A stretch of DNA of 64,000 nucleotides from Acidovorax sp. A79 (GTDB lineage: Bacteria > Pseudomonadota > Gammaproteobacteria > Burkholderiales > Burkholderiaceae_C), in the NCBI RefSeq assembly GCF_041154505.1, contig NZ_AP028672.1, forward strand, positions 1,439,001-1,503,000, read 5' to 3'. Each line of letters opens with the position of its first letter. Positions within the stretch are counted from its first letter, which is position 1. The notes below the pieces were generated by a model, which was not told the DNA's origin, did not search any database, and saw only the letters and a list, made by a program, of their open reading frames with translations. Below are positions 1 through 8,274 of the stretch, in pieces. A program made the translations under genes and the position numbers.

Positions 1-2
1 GC

Positions 3-749
3 GCCCGCAATGCAACGCTGCAGGGCAACGCCATCGGCGTGGGCGCCGACGGCACGGCCAGCGTGGCGGGCAGCGGCAACGGCGTGTACATCACCGACGG
101 CGGACTGCCCCTCAGCCCGTGGTTCATCCACATCGGCGGCACCGACCCCGGCGAGGGCAACACCGTCGGCCATTGGGGGGGCAACGGCATCCGCGTGGAG
201 CACAGCTCCGCGCCCGCTCCCGCCCTGCGCTACCACAGCTTCACGAACAACAGCATCCACGGCAACGCGGGCCGGGGCATCGCGCTGGTGGACACCGCCG
301 GCAGCGACCCGGCCACGGTGAACAGCGGCCAGCCCGCACCCGCCATCACCGGCGCCACCAGCACGGTGGTGAATTTCAGCTTCAGCAGCGTGGCAAACAC
401 CACGCAGCGCTTCGAGGTGTTTGGCAATACCAGTTGCGGCACGCCGCAAGGGCGCGTCTTCCTCGGTTCGCTGCAAACGGGCACCGACGGCAGCGGCCAG
501 GTGAACGGCAGCATCAATCTGCCGCCCCAGCCCGCAGGCACCTACCTGAGCATGACCGCGACGCGCTATTTCAGCGGCGGCGGCGGCAACAACCAGGAAA
601 CCTCGGAGTTTTCGGCCTGCGCGCAAGTGCCGGGCGGCCCCGCGGGCAACCCCAGCGCCATTCCGACACTGGGCCACGCGGCACTGGCGCTGCTCGCGGC
701 CCTGCTGGCGAGCCTGGGTGCTCTTAAAAAGAGAGCTGCTCGCGCTTGA
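3..749 (+). CDS. IPTL-CTERM-type exported protein, 5' truncated by the window edge
   Basis: This is the C-terminal 248 residues of a secreted or surface protein. The reading frame is open from base 3, so the start lies outside the window. The sequence is rich in G, N, T and S, and a stretch around residues 45-75 (GNTVGHWGGNGIRVE and following) is closely matched in the next gene, so the two are paralogues. The last 30 residues form a sorting tail: IPTLGHAA, a hydrophobic Ala/Leu stretch, then KKRAARA. IPTL-CTERM tails are known substrates of exosortase H-type transpeptidases, but here the usual WG after IPTLxx is replaced by AA. The stop codon lies inside a dispersed palindromic repeat. The function of the body is unknown; it is probably a beta-helix surface protein (inference). 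Confidence 0.85.
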   Translation, partial: ARNATLQGNAIGVGADGTASVAGSGNGVYITDGGLPLSPWFIHIGGTDPGEGNTVGHWGGNGIRVEHSSAPAPALRYHSFTNNSIHGNAGRGIALVDTAGSDPATVNSGQPAPAITGATSTVVNFSFSSVANTTQRFEVFGNTSCGTPQGRVFLGSLQTGTDGSGQVNGSINLPPQPAGTYLSMTATRYFSGGGGNNQETSEFSACAQVPGGPAGNPSAIPTLGHAALALLAALLASLGALKKRAARA

Positions 750-777
750 TGTGCGGGCGCTAGAGGCCAAAATGATC
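725..777 (+). repeat. Dispersed palindromic repeat, copy 1
   Basis: First copy of a degenerate repeat of about 55 bp with a left arm like AGCTnCTnGCGCTT, a short loop and a right arm like AGCGCTAGAGGC. This copy contains the TGA stop (747-749) of the upstream IPTL-CTERM gene. At its right end it contains the ATG (772) used by the downstream paralogue, so it forms the whole junction between the two genes. Other copies lie at 3631-3684, 17927-17980, 31965-32022 and 44316-44372. Confidence 0.75.
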
Positions 778-2715
778 AAAAAAATACTGCTACCCGCCCT
801 GCTGTGCGCCAGCGCCGCGCAGGCGGCCACCTACACCGTCAACGACGCGGGCGACGCCGCCGACGCGAACCCGGGCGACGGCCTGTGCGCCACAGCCGGC
901 GGCACCTGCACGCTGCGCGCGGCCATCGAGCAGGCCAACGCCCACATCAGCGCGGACACCATCGCCTTCAACTTCGGCGGCGTGCCCACCACCATCAGCC
1001 TCGCCACGCCGCTGCCGCCGATCACCTACCCGGCCACCATCGACGGCTATACCAACGGCGGCACGCCCAACAGCGCGGCCACGGGCACCAACGCGGTCAT
1101 TACCGTGCGCATCGACGGCGCGAACGCCGGAGCGGGGGCGAACGGCATCCTCTTCTTGAACGGCGCCTCCGATTCGGTGCTGCGCGGCGTGGCCGTCACG
1201 CGCTTCGGCGGCGCGGGCGTGATGGTGAACGCCCAGCAGATCTACAACCTGAACATGGTGCGGGTACTGGGCAACTTCATCGGCACCGACGGCAGCGGGT
1301 CGGCCGACGACGCGACGGGCCTGCTGGCCAACCGGCGGGGCATCTCCGTCATGCTCTATGCCCAGGCCACGCTCGTGGGCGACGGCACGCCCGCCGGGCG
1401 CAACCTGGTCGTGGCCCGCGCCGATGGCCAGAGCTTTTACCTCGAAGACCAGGTGGTGGACACCCACATCACCGACAACCTCATCGGCACCGACCACAGC
1501 GGCAACCAGCCGCGCGGCGGCGCGCCCATCGCCATCAGGGTGATTGGCACCAGCGGCATCACCATCCAGGGCAACGTGATCGGCGCGCGGGAGACGGGCA
1601 TCGAGATAGCGAACGAAAGCCACGGGAACGCCATCGTCTCCAATCTGATCGGCGTGGGCGTCGACGGCACCTCGCCCATCGGCGGCAGCGGCCACGGCGT
1701 ACTCATCCGCCACACCCAGAACGCGAACGGCGCCTTCCCCTTGCGCACCCGCGTGGGCGGCGCCAGCGCGGGCCAGGGCAACACCATCGCCCACTGGGGC
1801 GGCAACGGCATCCGCGTGCAGCGCGACGAGCTCGCCGTGGACGCGCCGGAAAGCAACCGATGGCTGGGCAACCGCATCCACAGCAACGGCGCCTTGGGGC
1901 TGGAGCTAATCGATCCTGCCAACCCCCCCGCCATGGGGGCCGACCCCGCGCAGCCCCCACCCATCTGGGCCGTGCACATGCCCATGATCGCCAGCGCCAC
2001 CGGCAGCGCCGCCGGCACGCAGGTGAACACCACGCTGATGGACAGCCTGCGGCCCAGCAGCACCTACCGCGTGGAAGCCTTCGCCAACACCGCCTGCGAC
2101 GCCAGCGGCTATGGCGAGGGTCAGGTCTTCCTGGGCGCCGCCGATGTGCAAACCTATCCCAGCGGCGGCTGGGCCGGCACGCTGGCCTTTGCCGCCCTGC
2201 CCGCCGGCTACACCCACGTGGCGCTGACGGCCACCGTCATCGGCCAGGACGGCTATGCGGCCAGCTCGGAGTTCTCGCGCTGCGTGGTGGTGCAGATGCA
2301 GGGCGATGGGCCAGGCGGCGGACCCGGCGCGGCCACCCCGCCCACCGTGGCGCCGGGCAGTGCCAGCGGGCCAGCGGGCCAGCCCTTCAGCCACCCCCTG
2401 GCGCAATACGTGACGGCCACCGACGGCGATGCGCTGCAGCCCTACGCGCTGCTCGGCACGCTGCCGCCGGGCGTGGCATTCGATGCCGCCACCGGCCAGC
2501 TCTCCGGCACGCCCACCGCGCCCGGCATCTACCCGCTGCTGCTGTCGGCCACCGACAAGGACGGCACCGCCAGCGCCGTGTTCACGCTGACAGTCACGGG
2601 CGCGGGCGGCCCCGGCAGCGCGGTGGCCGTGCCCACGCTGGGGCACGCGGCGCTGGCGCTGCTGTCGGCCGTGGTGGCGGGCCTGGGCGCGCTGCGCCGG
2701 CGGCGCGGCGGCTGA
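772..2715 (+). CDS. Exported CSLREA-like / Ig-like / IPTL-CTERM protein
   Basis: A 647-residue secreted protein. The ATG at 772 (MIKKILLPALLCASAAQA) gives a typical Sec signal peptide, so I prefer it to an upstream GTG at 718. After the signal comes a CSLREA-like N-terminal region (YTVNDAGDA, then CTLRAAIEQANA), then a G/N-rich parallel beta-helix-like body. Near residue 530 there is a putative Ig-type domain (LPPGVAFDAATGQLSGTPTAPG). The tail is VPTLGHAALALL plus a hydrophobic stretch and RRRRGG. The middle of the body is homologous to the truncated protein upstream. The probable role is a cell-surface or secreted protein released by an exosortase-like enzyme that is not encoded here. The specific function is unknown. 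Confidence 0.85.
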   Translation: MIKKILLPALLCASAAQAATYTVNDAGDAADANPGDGLCATAGGTCTLRAAIEQANAHISADTIAFNFGGVPTTISLATPLPPITYPATIDGYTNGGTPNSAATGTNAVITVRIDGANAGAGANGILFLNGASDSVLRGVAVTRFGGAGVMVNAQQIYNLNMVRVLGNFIGTDGSGSADDATGLLANRRGISVMLYAQATLVGDGTPAGRNLVVARADGQSFYLEDQVVDTHITDNLIGTDHSGNQPRGGAPIAIRVIGTSGITIQGNVIGARETGIEIANESHGNAIVSNLIGVGVDGTSPIGGSGHGVLIRHTQNANGAFPLRTRVGGASAGQGNTIAHWGGNGIRVQRDELAVDAPESNRWLGNRIHSNGALGLELIDPANPPAMGADPAQPPPIWAVHMPMIASATGSAAGTQVNTTLMDSLRPSSTYRVEAFANTACDASGYGEGQVFLGAADVQTYPSGGWAGTLAFAALPAGYTHVALTATVIGQDGYAASSEFSRCVVVQMQGDGPGGGPGAATPPTVAPGSASGPAGQPFSHPLAQYVTATDGDALQPYALLGTLPPGVAFDAATGQLSGTPTAPGIYPLLLSATDKDGTASAVFTLTVTGAGGPGSAVAVPTLGHAALALLSAVVAGLGALRRRRGG

Positions 2716-2745
2716 GCTCGGGAATCTTGCGAGGTCTCCACTTGT

Positions 2746-2771
2746 GCCCGGCCTTTGCGCCGGGCTTTTTT
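2746..2771 (+). terminator. Rho-independent terminator after the IPTL-CTERM pair
   Basis: A 7-bp GC stem (GCCCGGC at 2746-2752, GCCGGGC at 2759-2765) with a 6-nt loop is followed directly by six T residues. It sits 30 bases after the stop codon of the surface-protein gene and just before the end of the convergent ZIP gene. Confidence 0.85.
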
Positions 2772-2777
2772 ACGCCA

Positions 2778-3638
2778 TCAGTGCCCATGCGCCGCCCCGC
2801 TCACCAGCGTGACGATGACCATGCCCGCGACGAGCCAGGCGATCTGCAGCACCGTCTCGCGTGCCGTGAGGCGCTTTTGCAGTTGCGGGATCAGGTCGGC
2901 CAGCGCCACATACACAAAGCTGCTGGACGCCACGGCCAAGAAGTAGGGCAGCAGGTCCTGCAGCTGCCCCACCAGGAAGTAGCCCACCACGCCGCCCAGC
3001 GCCGTCACGGCGCCCGCCAGGGACACTTTGACCAGCGCCATGCGGCGGTTGGGGCTGGTCTGGCGCAGCACCACCAGGTCGCCCATGTGGTGGGGCACCT
3101 CGTGCGCCAGCACCGACACGGCAGCGATCACGCCCAGCCGGATGTCGGCCAGGAAGGCGGAGGCGATCAGGATGCCGTCGCCAAAACAATGCACGCTGTC
3201 GCCCGTCAGCACGGCCCAGCCGCCGGATCGCGGGGCATGGTGGTGGTGATGGTGGTCGTGGTGCGCATGGTCGTGCCTGCCGCCGTGGTCAGGGCCGTGG
3301 CCGTGTTCAGCGCCGAGCGGATGTGCCGGCGCCTGCGCCACATGGCTGTGCTCGTGCCCGTGGTGCCAGAGTTCCGCCTTGTCCAGCAGGAAGAAGAACA
3401 CCACGCCCACGAGCAGCGTGGCGAACAGGTCGTGCGCGCCCGCCTGGCTCTCGAATGCCTCGGGCAGCAGGTGCATGAAGGCCGTGGCCAGCAAGGCGCC
3501 CGCCGCCAGGCTGAGCAGGTGCTGGGGGCCGACGCTGTCCGGGCGCCCGCCCAGACCCAGCCGCATCAGCAGCGCGGCCAGCCACACGCTGCCAATGCCC
3601 GCGGCCAGTGTGGCCAGGATGATTGCTACCAAAGTCAT
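2778..3638 (-). CDS. ZIP-family divalent metal transporter
   Basis: A 286-residue inner-membrane protein of the ZIP family, which moves zinc or related divalent metals into the cytoplasm. Hydrophobic segments fit the usual eight-helix fold. A long His/Asp-rich loop (about residues 90-135, including HDHAHHDHHHHHH) lies between helices 3 and 4, as in many ZIPs. The metal-site motifs are present in variant form: HCFGDG in helix 4 and HEVPHHMGD in helix 5. The ATG at 3638 falls inside a dispersed palindromic repeat, so the repeat probably forms this gene's 5' end and leader. There is no operon partner; the downstream neighbour is convergent. Metal specificity cannot be read from sequence. Confidence 0.85.
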   Translation of the reverse strand: MTLVAIILATLAAGIGSVWLAALLMRLGLGGRPDSVGPQHLLSLAAGALLATAFMHLLPEAFESQAGAHDLFATLLVGVVFFFLLDKAELWHHGHEHSHVAQAPAHPLGAEHGHGPDHGGRHDHAHHDHHHHHHAPRSGGWAVLTGDSVHCFGDGILIASAFLADIRLGVIAAVSVLAHEVPHHMGDLVVLRQTSPNRRMALVKVSLAGAVTALGGVVGYFLVGQLQDLLPYFLAVASSSFVYVALADLIPQLQKRLTARETVLQIAWLVAGMVIVTLVSGAAHGH

Positions 3639-3684
3639 AGCTTCTTGCGCTTTATAGATATGCCCTGGAGCCTATTTTCGTTCA
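3631..3684 (+). repeat. Dispersed palindromic repeat, copy 2
   Basis: Second copy of the degenerate repeat, in the same orientation as copy 1 (ATAGCTTCTTGCGCTT, spacer, CCCTGGAGCC). It overlaps the first codon of the ZIP gene on the opposite strand, whose ATG is the complement of CAT at 3636-3638. Confidence 0.7.
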
Positions 3685-3709
3685 AATACCGCATCCCGGA
3701 TGCGAGATT

Positions 3710-3737
3710 AAAAAAGCCGCCCCGGGTGGGGGCGGCT
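3710..3737 (-). terminator. Rho-independent terminator of the dienelactone hydrolase gene
   Basis: A 9-bp stem (3715-3723 with 3729-3737) and a GGGTG loop, with an A-run at 3710-3715 that reads as a U-tract on the minus strand. It lies about 50 bases past the stop of the minus-strand hydrolase gene. Confidence 0.85.
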
Positions 3738-3786
3738 GCGGTGGCCAGGGACTTCCCCTGCCGGGCCCGCGTGGGCCCACGCTGCC

Positions 3787-4683
3787 TCAGGCCACGCCGT
3801 GTGTCTTGAACCAGGCCAGGGCCCGCTTCCAGCCGTCCTCGGCCGCTTCCTTGCGGTAGCTCGGGCGGTAGTCGGCATGGAAGGCATGGGGCGCGTCCGG
3901 GTACACCACGAATTCCGACGCCTTGGCCTGCGGCGAACCGCTGGCCAGCGCGGCTTTCATCTTATCAATCGTGTCAAGGGCGATGCCCGTGTCCTTCTCG
4001 CCGTACAGGCCCAGCACCGGCGCCTTGAGGATGGGCGCGATGTCCACCGGGTGCTTGGGCGTGAGTTCGCCCGGCTGCCCCACGAGGCGGCCATACCAGG
4101 CCACGCCCGCCTTCACGGGGCCATGCGCGGCGTACAGCCAGGTGATGCGGCCGCCCCAGCAAAAACCCGTGATGCCCACGCGCGCGGCGTCGCCGCCATT
4201 GGCGGTGGCCCATTGCACCGCGCCGTCCAGGTCGGCCATCACCTGCGCATCGGGCACCTTGGACACCACGTCGGCCATGAGCTTGGCCACTTCGGTGTAC
4301 TGGGACGGGTCGCCCTGGCGCGCATACAGTTGCGGCGCGATGGCCAGGTACCCGGCCTTGGCGAAGCGGCGGCAGGTGTCGGCGATGTATTCGTGCACGC
4401 CAAAGATTTCCTGGATCACCAGCACCACGGGCAGGCCGGTCTTGCCGGCGGGCGCGGCGCGGTAGGCGGGCACCTTGAAGCCGTTCACGGTAAAGCTCAC
4501 CTCGCCCGCCGTGAGCCCGTCCGCCGGCGTGGCGATGGCCGTCTGCGCCATGATGGGCGCGGCCGCGGCCGCATAACCCAGCCCCAGGGCAGCCTGCAGC
4601 GCGGTGCGCCGCGTGGCGCCGGCGTCGGTGCTGCGGCCGGGCAGCAGGGCCCGGGCGTCGGAATGGAGGTCGTCATTGAACAT
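3787..4683 (-). CDS. Exported dienelactone hydrolase family protein
   Basis: A 298-residue alpha/beta hydrolase of the dienelactone hydrolase family. The nucleophile is a cysteine in the family-specific elbow GFCWGG (about residue 175). The family fold continues with an Asp in the LYGEKDTG region and a His in DAPHAFH, completing a Cys-Asp-His triad. The N-terminus carries a TRRTALQAALGLGYAAAAAPIMAQ segment that looks like a twin-arginine-type export signal. An SD-like GGAG precedes the ATG. Cytoplasmic family members open dienelactones in chloroaromatic breakdown. An exported version standing alone is more likely a general carboxylic-ester or lactone hydrolase (inference). Confidence 0.85.
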   Translation of the reverse strand: MFNDDLHSDARALLPGRSTDAGATRRTALQAALGLGYAAAAAPIMAQTAIATPADGLTAGEVSFTVNGFKVPAYRAAPAGKTGLPVVLVIQEIFGVHEYIADTCRRFAKAGYLAIAPQLYARQGDPSQYTEVAKLMADVVSKVPDAQVMADLDGAVQWATANGGDAARVGITGFCWGGRITWLYAAHGPVKAGVAWYGRLVGQPGELTPKHPVDIAPILKAPVLGLYGEKDTGIALDTIDKMKAALASGSPQAKASEFVVYPDAPHAFHADYRPSYRKEAAEDGWKRALAWFKTHGVA

Positions 4684-4917
4684 CGGGTTTCTCCAGGAAA
4701 AGAAGGATGGGCAAGGGATGGGAACCGCAGTCTAGGGGGTTTGCCGCATCCCCGCTTCCCTGGGTACCGAAAAACAGGGACCGCTGCTAGACTTTCCGCA
4801 GACCGGCACCGCACCCAGCCGCTGGCCCCCTGGTTGTGCGCCGCCACGGCGCTTCCTGGGGCGGTCGATCCCTTCACCAGAGAGACCCGTGACCGCCACC
4901 TTGGGAAACCCTGCACG

Positions 4918-7317
4918 ATGAGCCCGACCCCACCCCGCGAAGACCCGCTGGCGCTGCCGGTGGCGGGGCTCTGCGGCGTGGGCGGGCTGGCGCTGCTGGG
5001 CTGGGCCCTGGCGGGCCAGGATGCCGGCAACGGCACCGCGCGCGCCATGCTGGCCGCCGCGGGCGTGGCGCTGGCGGCGCTGGCCCTGCTGCACGGTCGG
5101 CTGGCGCTGCGGGCCCGGCGCCTGCGCCGCGACGCCGCCGCATTGCGCCAGGCGGCCGGGCGCGCCAGCATGCAGCTGTCCGCCACCCTCGACATCCTGC
5201 CCGACGGGCTCGCGATCTACGACGCCGAAGACCGGCTCGTGCTGTGCAACGCGCAGTACCGCCAGGTGGCCGCGGACTCCGTGATGCCGCTGGAGTACGG
5301 CACCCGCTTCGAGGACGTGCTGCGCCGTGCCGCGCAATCGGGCAGGATCACCGCCGCCCTGCCCGACACCGAGGCCTGGCTGCGCGAGCGCATGGCGCGC
5401 CACCGCTCTCCGGCGGGCCCCGAGGTGCAGGAGATGCAGGGCGACCGCTGGCTGCGGATCACGGAACGTGGCCTGGACGGCGGGGGCGTGGTGGTGCTGC
5501 GCACCGACATCACCGAGGCCGTGCACAGCGAGCGCGCGCTCAAGCGGGCCCTGCACGACGCCGAGCGCGCCGAGCGCAGCCTGCGCGAGGCGGTCGACGC
5601 CATGCCGGCGGGACTCGAAATCTACGACGAGACCGACCGCCTGGTGCTGTGCAACAGCCACATGGAGCGCCTGCGGCCCCACCTGCGCTCGGAGACCTCC
5701 CTGGGCAAGACGTATGAGGAACTGCTGCGCGAGGGCCTTCGCCAGGGCATCCCCGAAGCGGCGCAGGGCCAGGAAGAGCTGTGGCTGGCGCACGAGATGG
5801 CGCTGCGGGGCCACCGCCCAGGCCCCGAGGTGCGCCATGAAGGGGGCGGCGCGTGGATCCACATGCACGAAAGCCGCACGCCGTCGGGCATGACGGTGTG
5901 CGTGCGCCTGGACATCACCGACCTCATCGAACAGCGGCAGGTGGCCGAGGCGGCCCGCCAGGAAAGCCAGCACACCCGCCAGCTGCTCGAGCGCGCCGTG
6001 GAGGCGCTGCCCGTGAGCATCGAGATCTTCGACGAGCAGGACCGGCTGGTGCTCTACAACCAGCAGCTGTCGCGCATGTACCCGCACATGAACTACGCGG
6101 AGCACCTGGGCAGGAGCTTTGCCGACATCCTGCGGCATTCGGTGGACCGGGGACTGATTCCGTCCGCCCACGGCCGCGAGGAGGCCTGGATCGCCGAGCG
6201 CCTGTCCGAGCATGGCAGCCGCACCTCCACCCTGGTGCAGCGGCTGGCCGACGGGCGCTGGATCAACATCTACGAGACCCGCACGCCCGAGAACTACGTG
6301 GTGGCGGTGCGCCTGGACATCACCGACCTGATCGAGCAGCGCCAGGCACTGGAGGCCGCGCAGGAGGCCGCGCACAAGGCCCGCGAGCTGCTGCAGGACG
6401 CCGTGGAATCGCTGCCCGAGGGCTTTGCCCTCTTCGATGCCGACGACAGGCTCGTGGTGTGCAACGCCCAGTACCGCAAGCTGTACCCCATTTCCGCGCC
6501 CATGATCGTGCCCGGCAGCACCTTCGAGCAGATCGCGCGCTACGGTGTCGAGCGTGGCCAATACCTCGACGCGGTGGGCAACGAGGAAGACTGGATCGCG
6601 CAGCGCGTGGCCGACCACCGCTCCGCCAGCCAGGCCGTTCTGCAGCGCCTGCCCCACGGCCGGTGGCTGCAGGCCGACGAGCGGCGCACCCCGCAGGGCG
6701 GCATCGCCGGCGTGCGCACCGACGTGACGCTGCTCGTGCGCAAGGAGCAGGAACTGGCGGCCGCCAACGAGAAGCTGGCCCTGCTGTCCACCACCGATGG
6801 CGTGACGGGCATCGGCAACCGGCGCCGCTTCGACGAGCGGCTGGCCACCGAATGGCTGCGCTGCGGCCGCCACCAGGCGCCGCTGGCGGTGGTGCTGATC
6901 GACATCGACCACTTCAAGCTCTACAACGACCACTACGGCCACATCGCCGGCGACGCCTGCCTGCGCCACGTGGCGCAACTGCTGCAGGCCACCATCCGCC
7001 GCGCGGACGAGGTGGCCGCCCGCTACGGCGGTGAAGAGTTCGTGCTGCTGCTGCCCGACACCCTGCTGCCCGATGCCGTGACCGTGGCCCAGCGCTGCAT
7101 GGACGGACTGCGCGAGGCCGCCCTGCCCCACCCGCGCTCGCCCACGGCCCCCATGCTCACCCTGAGCATCGGCGTGGCCAGCCTGGTGCCCCGCCCCGAT
7201 ACCGGATCGGACACCCTGGTGCAGGCGGCCGATGCCGCGCTGTACCGCGCCAAGCATGGCGGACGCAACCGGTTCGAGGTGTTCTCCCCGCCGCCCTCCA
7301 CGCTCACCGCGGCATGA
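4918..7317 (+). CDS. Membrane-anchored diguanylate cyclase with four tandem PAS domains
   Basis: A 799-residue signalling protein. The ATG at 4918 is chosen because two hydrophobic helices follow at once (about residues 13-33 and 41-61). Next come four PAS-type domains of near-constant spacing (about 135 residues), starting near residues 85, 221, 356 and 492. Each opens with a variant of LPxGxxIYDxxDRLVLCN. A GGDEF domain begins at about 621 (TDGVTGIGNRRRF, DIDHFKLYNDHYG) with an intact GGEEF at about 704, so it should make cyclic di-GMP. The inhibitory-site position reads RADE instead of RxxD, so product feedback may be weakened. No EAL domain is present. The ligand sensed by the PAS array is unknown. 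Confidence 0.9.
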   Translation: MSPTPPREDPLALPVAGLCGVGGLALLGWALAGQDAGNGTARAMLAAAGVALAALALLHGRLALRARRLRRDAAALRQAAGRASMQLSATLDILPDGLAIYDAEDRLVLCNAQYRQVAADSVMPLEYGTRFEDVLRRAAQSGRITAALPDTEAWLRERMARHRSPAGPEVQEMQGDRWLRITERGLDGGGVVVLRTDITEAVHSERALKRALHDAERAERSLREAVDAMPAGLEIYDETDRLVLCNSHMERLRPHLRSETSLGKTYEELLREGLRQGIPEAAQGQEELWLAHEMALRGHRPGPEVRHEGGGAWIHMHESRTPSGMTVCVRLDITDLIEQRQVAEAARQESQHTRQLLERAVEALPVSIEIFDEQDRLVLYNQQLSRMYPHMNYAEHLGRSFADILRHSVDRGLIPSAHGREEAWIAERLSEHGSRTSTLVQRLADGRWINIYETRTPENYVVAVRLDITDLIEQRQALEAAQEAAHKARELLQDAVESLPEGFALFDADDRLVVCNAQYRKLYPISAPMIVPGSTFEQIARYGVERGQYLDAVGNEEDWIAQRVADHRSASQAVLQRLPHGRWLQADERRTPQGGIAGVRTDVTLLVRKEQELAAANEKLALLSTTDGVTGIGNRRRFDERLATEWLRCGRHQAPLAVVLIDIDHFKLYNDHYGHIAGDACLRHVAQLLQATIRRADEVAARYGGEEFVLLLPDTLLPDAVTVAQRCMDGLREAALPHPRSPTAPMLTLSIGVASLVPRPDTGSDTLVQAADAALYRAKHGGRNRFEVFSPPPSTLTAA

Positions 7318-7455
7318 AGTCCGGCGGGTACGTGAGCGAATCCACCAGCAGCAGGTGAGGCATCCGCATGCCCGGTTTCACCCACCCTGGGTGCAATGGG
7401 CGCGGAGAAGCACTTGTCGAACACGCGGTGTGCGTGTTGAACCAGGCCCCCCGAT

Positions 7456-8253
7456 TCAGGCCGGGTGGGCCGCAGGCCGGGCGGGTGGCAGGGCCGCGTC
7501 GCGGTACGCGTGCCGAGCCAATGCGCTGGCCAGCACCAGCGAGGGGTTCACCAGCGCCACCCCGTCCAGGCGCGGGCTTTCGCTCAGCGCCAGCGGGATC
7601 TCGGTGCAGCCCATGATGAGCGTGGACACGCCGTGGCGCCGCTGCAGCGCCCGCGAGACGGACTCGAACCGGTCCCGCGCCAGGGCATAGTCGCCGGCCT
7701 TCACGCCGCCGTAGATGCCCTGCATCAGCGCGTCCTGCTCCGCGAGCGTGGGCACGAAACACTCGATGCGGCTGTACGCCAGCTCGCGCTGGTACAGGCC
7801 CGCGTCGTAGGCGCCCCGGGTGGCCAGCAGGCCCACGCCCTGCACCCCGGCGGCGGCCAGGCCGCCCACCACCTCCTGCATGCCGTGCAGCACCACCATC
7901 TGCGGGAACCGCTGCTGCAGCAGGCCATGCCAGGCATGGGCCGTGTTGCAGGCAATGGCCACCACGCGGGCCCCCAGCGCCGCGAGCCGCCCCGTGGCCT
8001 GCAGCATGGGCTCGGCCGGCTGGTGCGCGCCCGCACGGGTATCGCTCAGCGCCGCCGTGCGGTCCGGGATCGGCACCTGCGCCAGCCAGTGCTCGGGATA
8101 GGCCTGGTCGTGCACGGGAATGCCCAGCGCGCCCATGCGCTCGGTACAGGCCTGCACGAACAGGCGCACGAAATCAGCCCCCGCGGCGGGGCCCATGCCC
8201 CCGAGGATTCCCACCACCTGCGGCAGCGGGCCGTGGCTTGCGGACACTGGCAT
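7456..8253 (-). CDS. Aspartate/glutamate racemase family protein
   Basis: A 265-residue cytoplasmic member of the Asp/Glu racemase family, which interconverts L- and D-acidic amino acids without a cofactor using two cysteines. The N-terminal VGILGGMGPAAG motif and both cysteine motifs (ACNTAH at about residue 99 and MGCTEIP at about 215) are present, so the active site looks intact. It lies 21 bases after the gltI-like gene on the same strand and next to a divergent D-amino-acid dehydrogenase. This suggests a D-glutamate/D-aspartate catabolic unit rather than cell-wall D-Glu supply (MurI). Substrate preference is inferred from context only. Confidence 0.85.
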   Translation of the reverse strand: MPVSASHGPLPQVVGILGGMGPAAGADFVRLFVQACTERMGALGIPVHDQAYPEHWLAQVPIPDRTAALSDTRAGAHQPAEPMLQATGRLAALGARVVAIACNTAHAWHGLLQQRFPQMVVLHGMQEVVGGLAAAGVQGVGLLATRGAYDAGLYQRELAYSRIECFVPTLAEQDALMQGIYGGVKAGDYALARDRFESVSRALQRRHGVSTLIMGCTEIPLALSESPRLDGVALVNPSLVLASALARHAYRDAALPPARPAAHPA

Positions 8254-8274
8254 GTGCTCTCTGCGGCTCGCGCC

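Noticed and set aside
804..3809. Long open frame of about 1000 codons across the IPTL gene and ZIP gene
   Set aside because: Composition is dominated by R, H, Q and G, with no domain. It is an out-of-frame shadow of real genes in GC-rich DNA and crosses a terminator and opposite-strand genes.
4732..7257. 841-codon open frame antisense to the PAS/GGDEF gene
   Set aside because: No start signal, no domain and an H/G/A/V-rich composition. The plus-strand frame carries clear PAS and GGDEF motifs.
7381..7395. CACCCA/TGGGTG hairpin between the cyclase and racemase genes
   Set aside because: Short stem, no T-run and no conserved context. Insufficient for a terminator.
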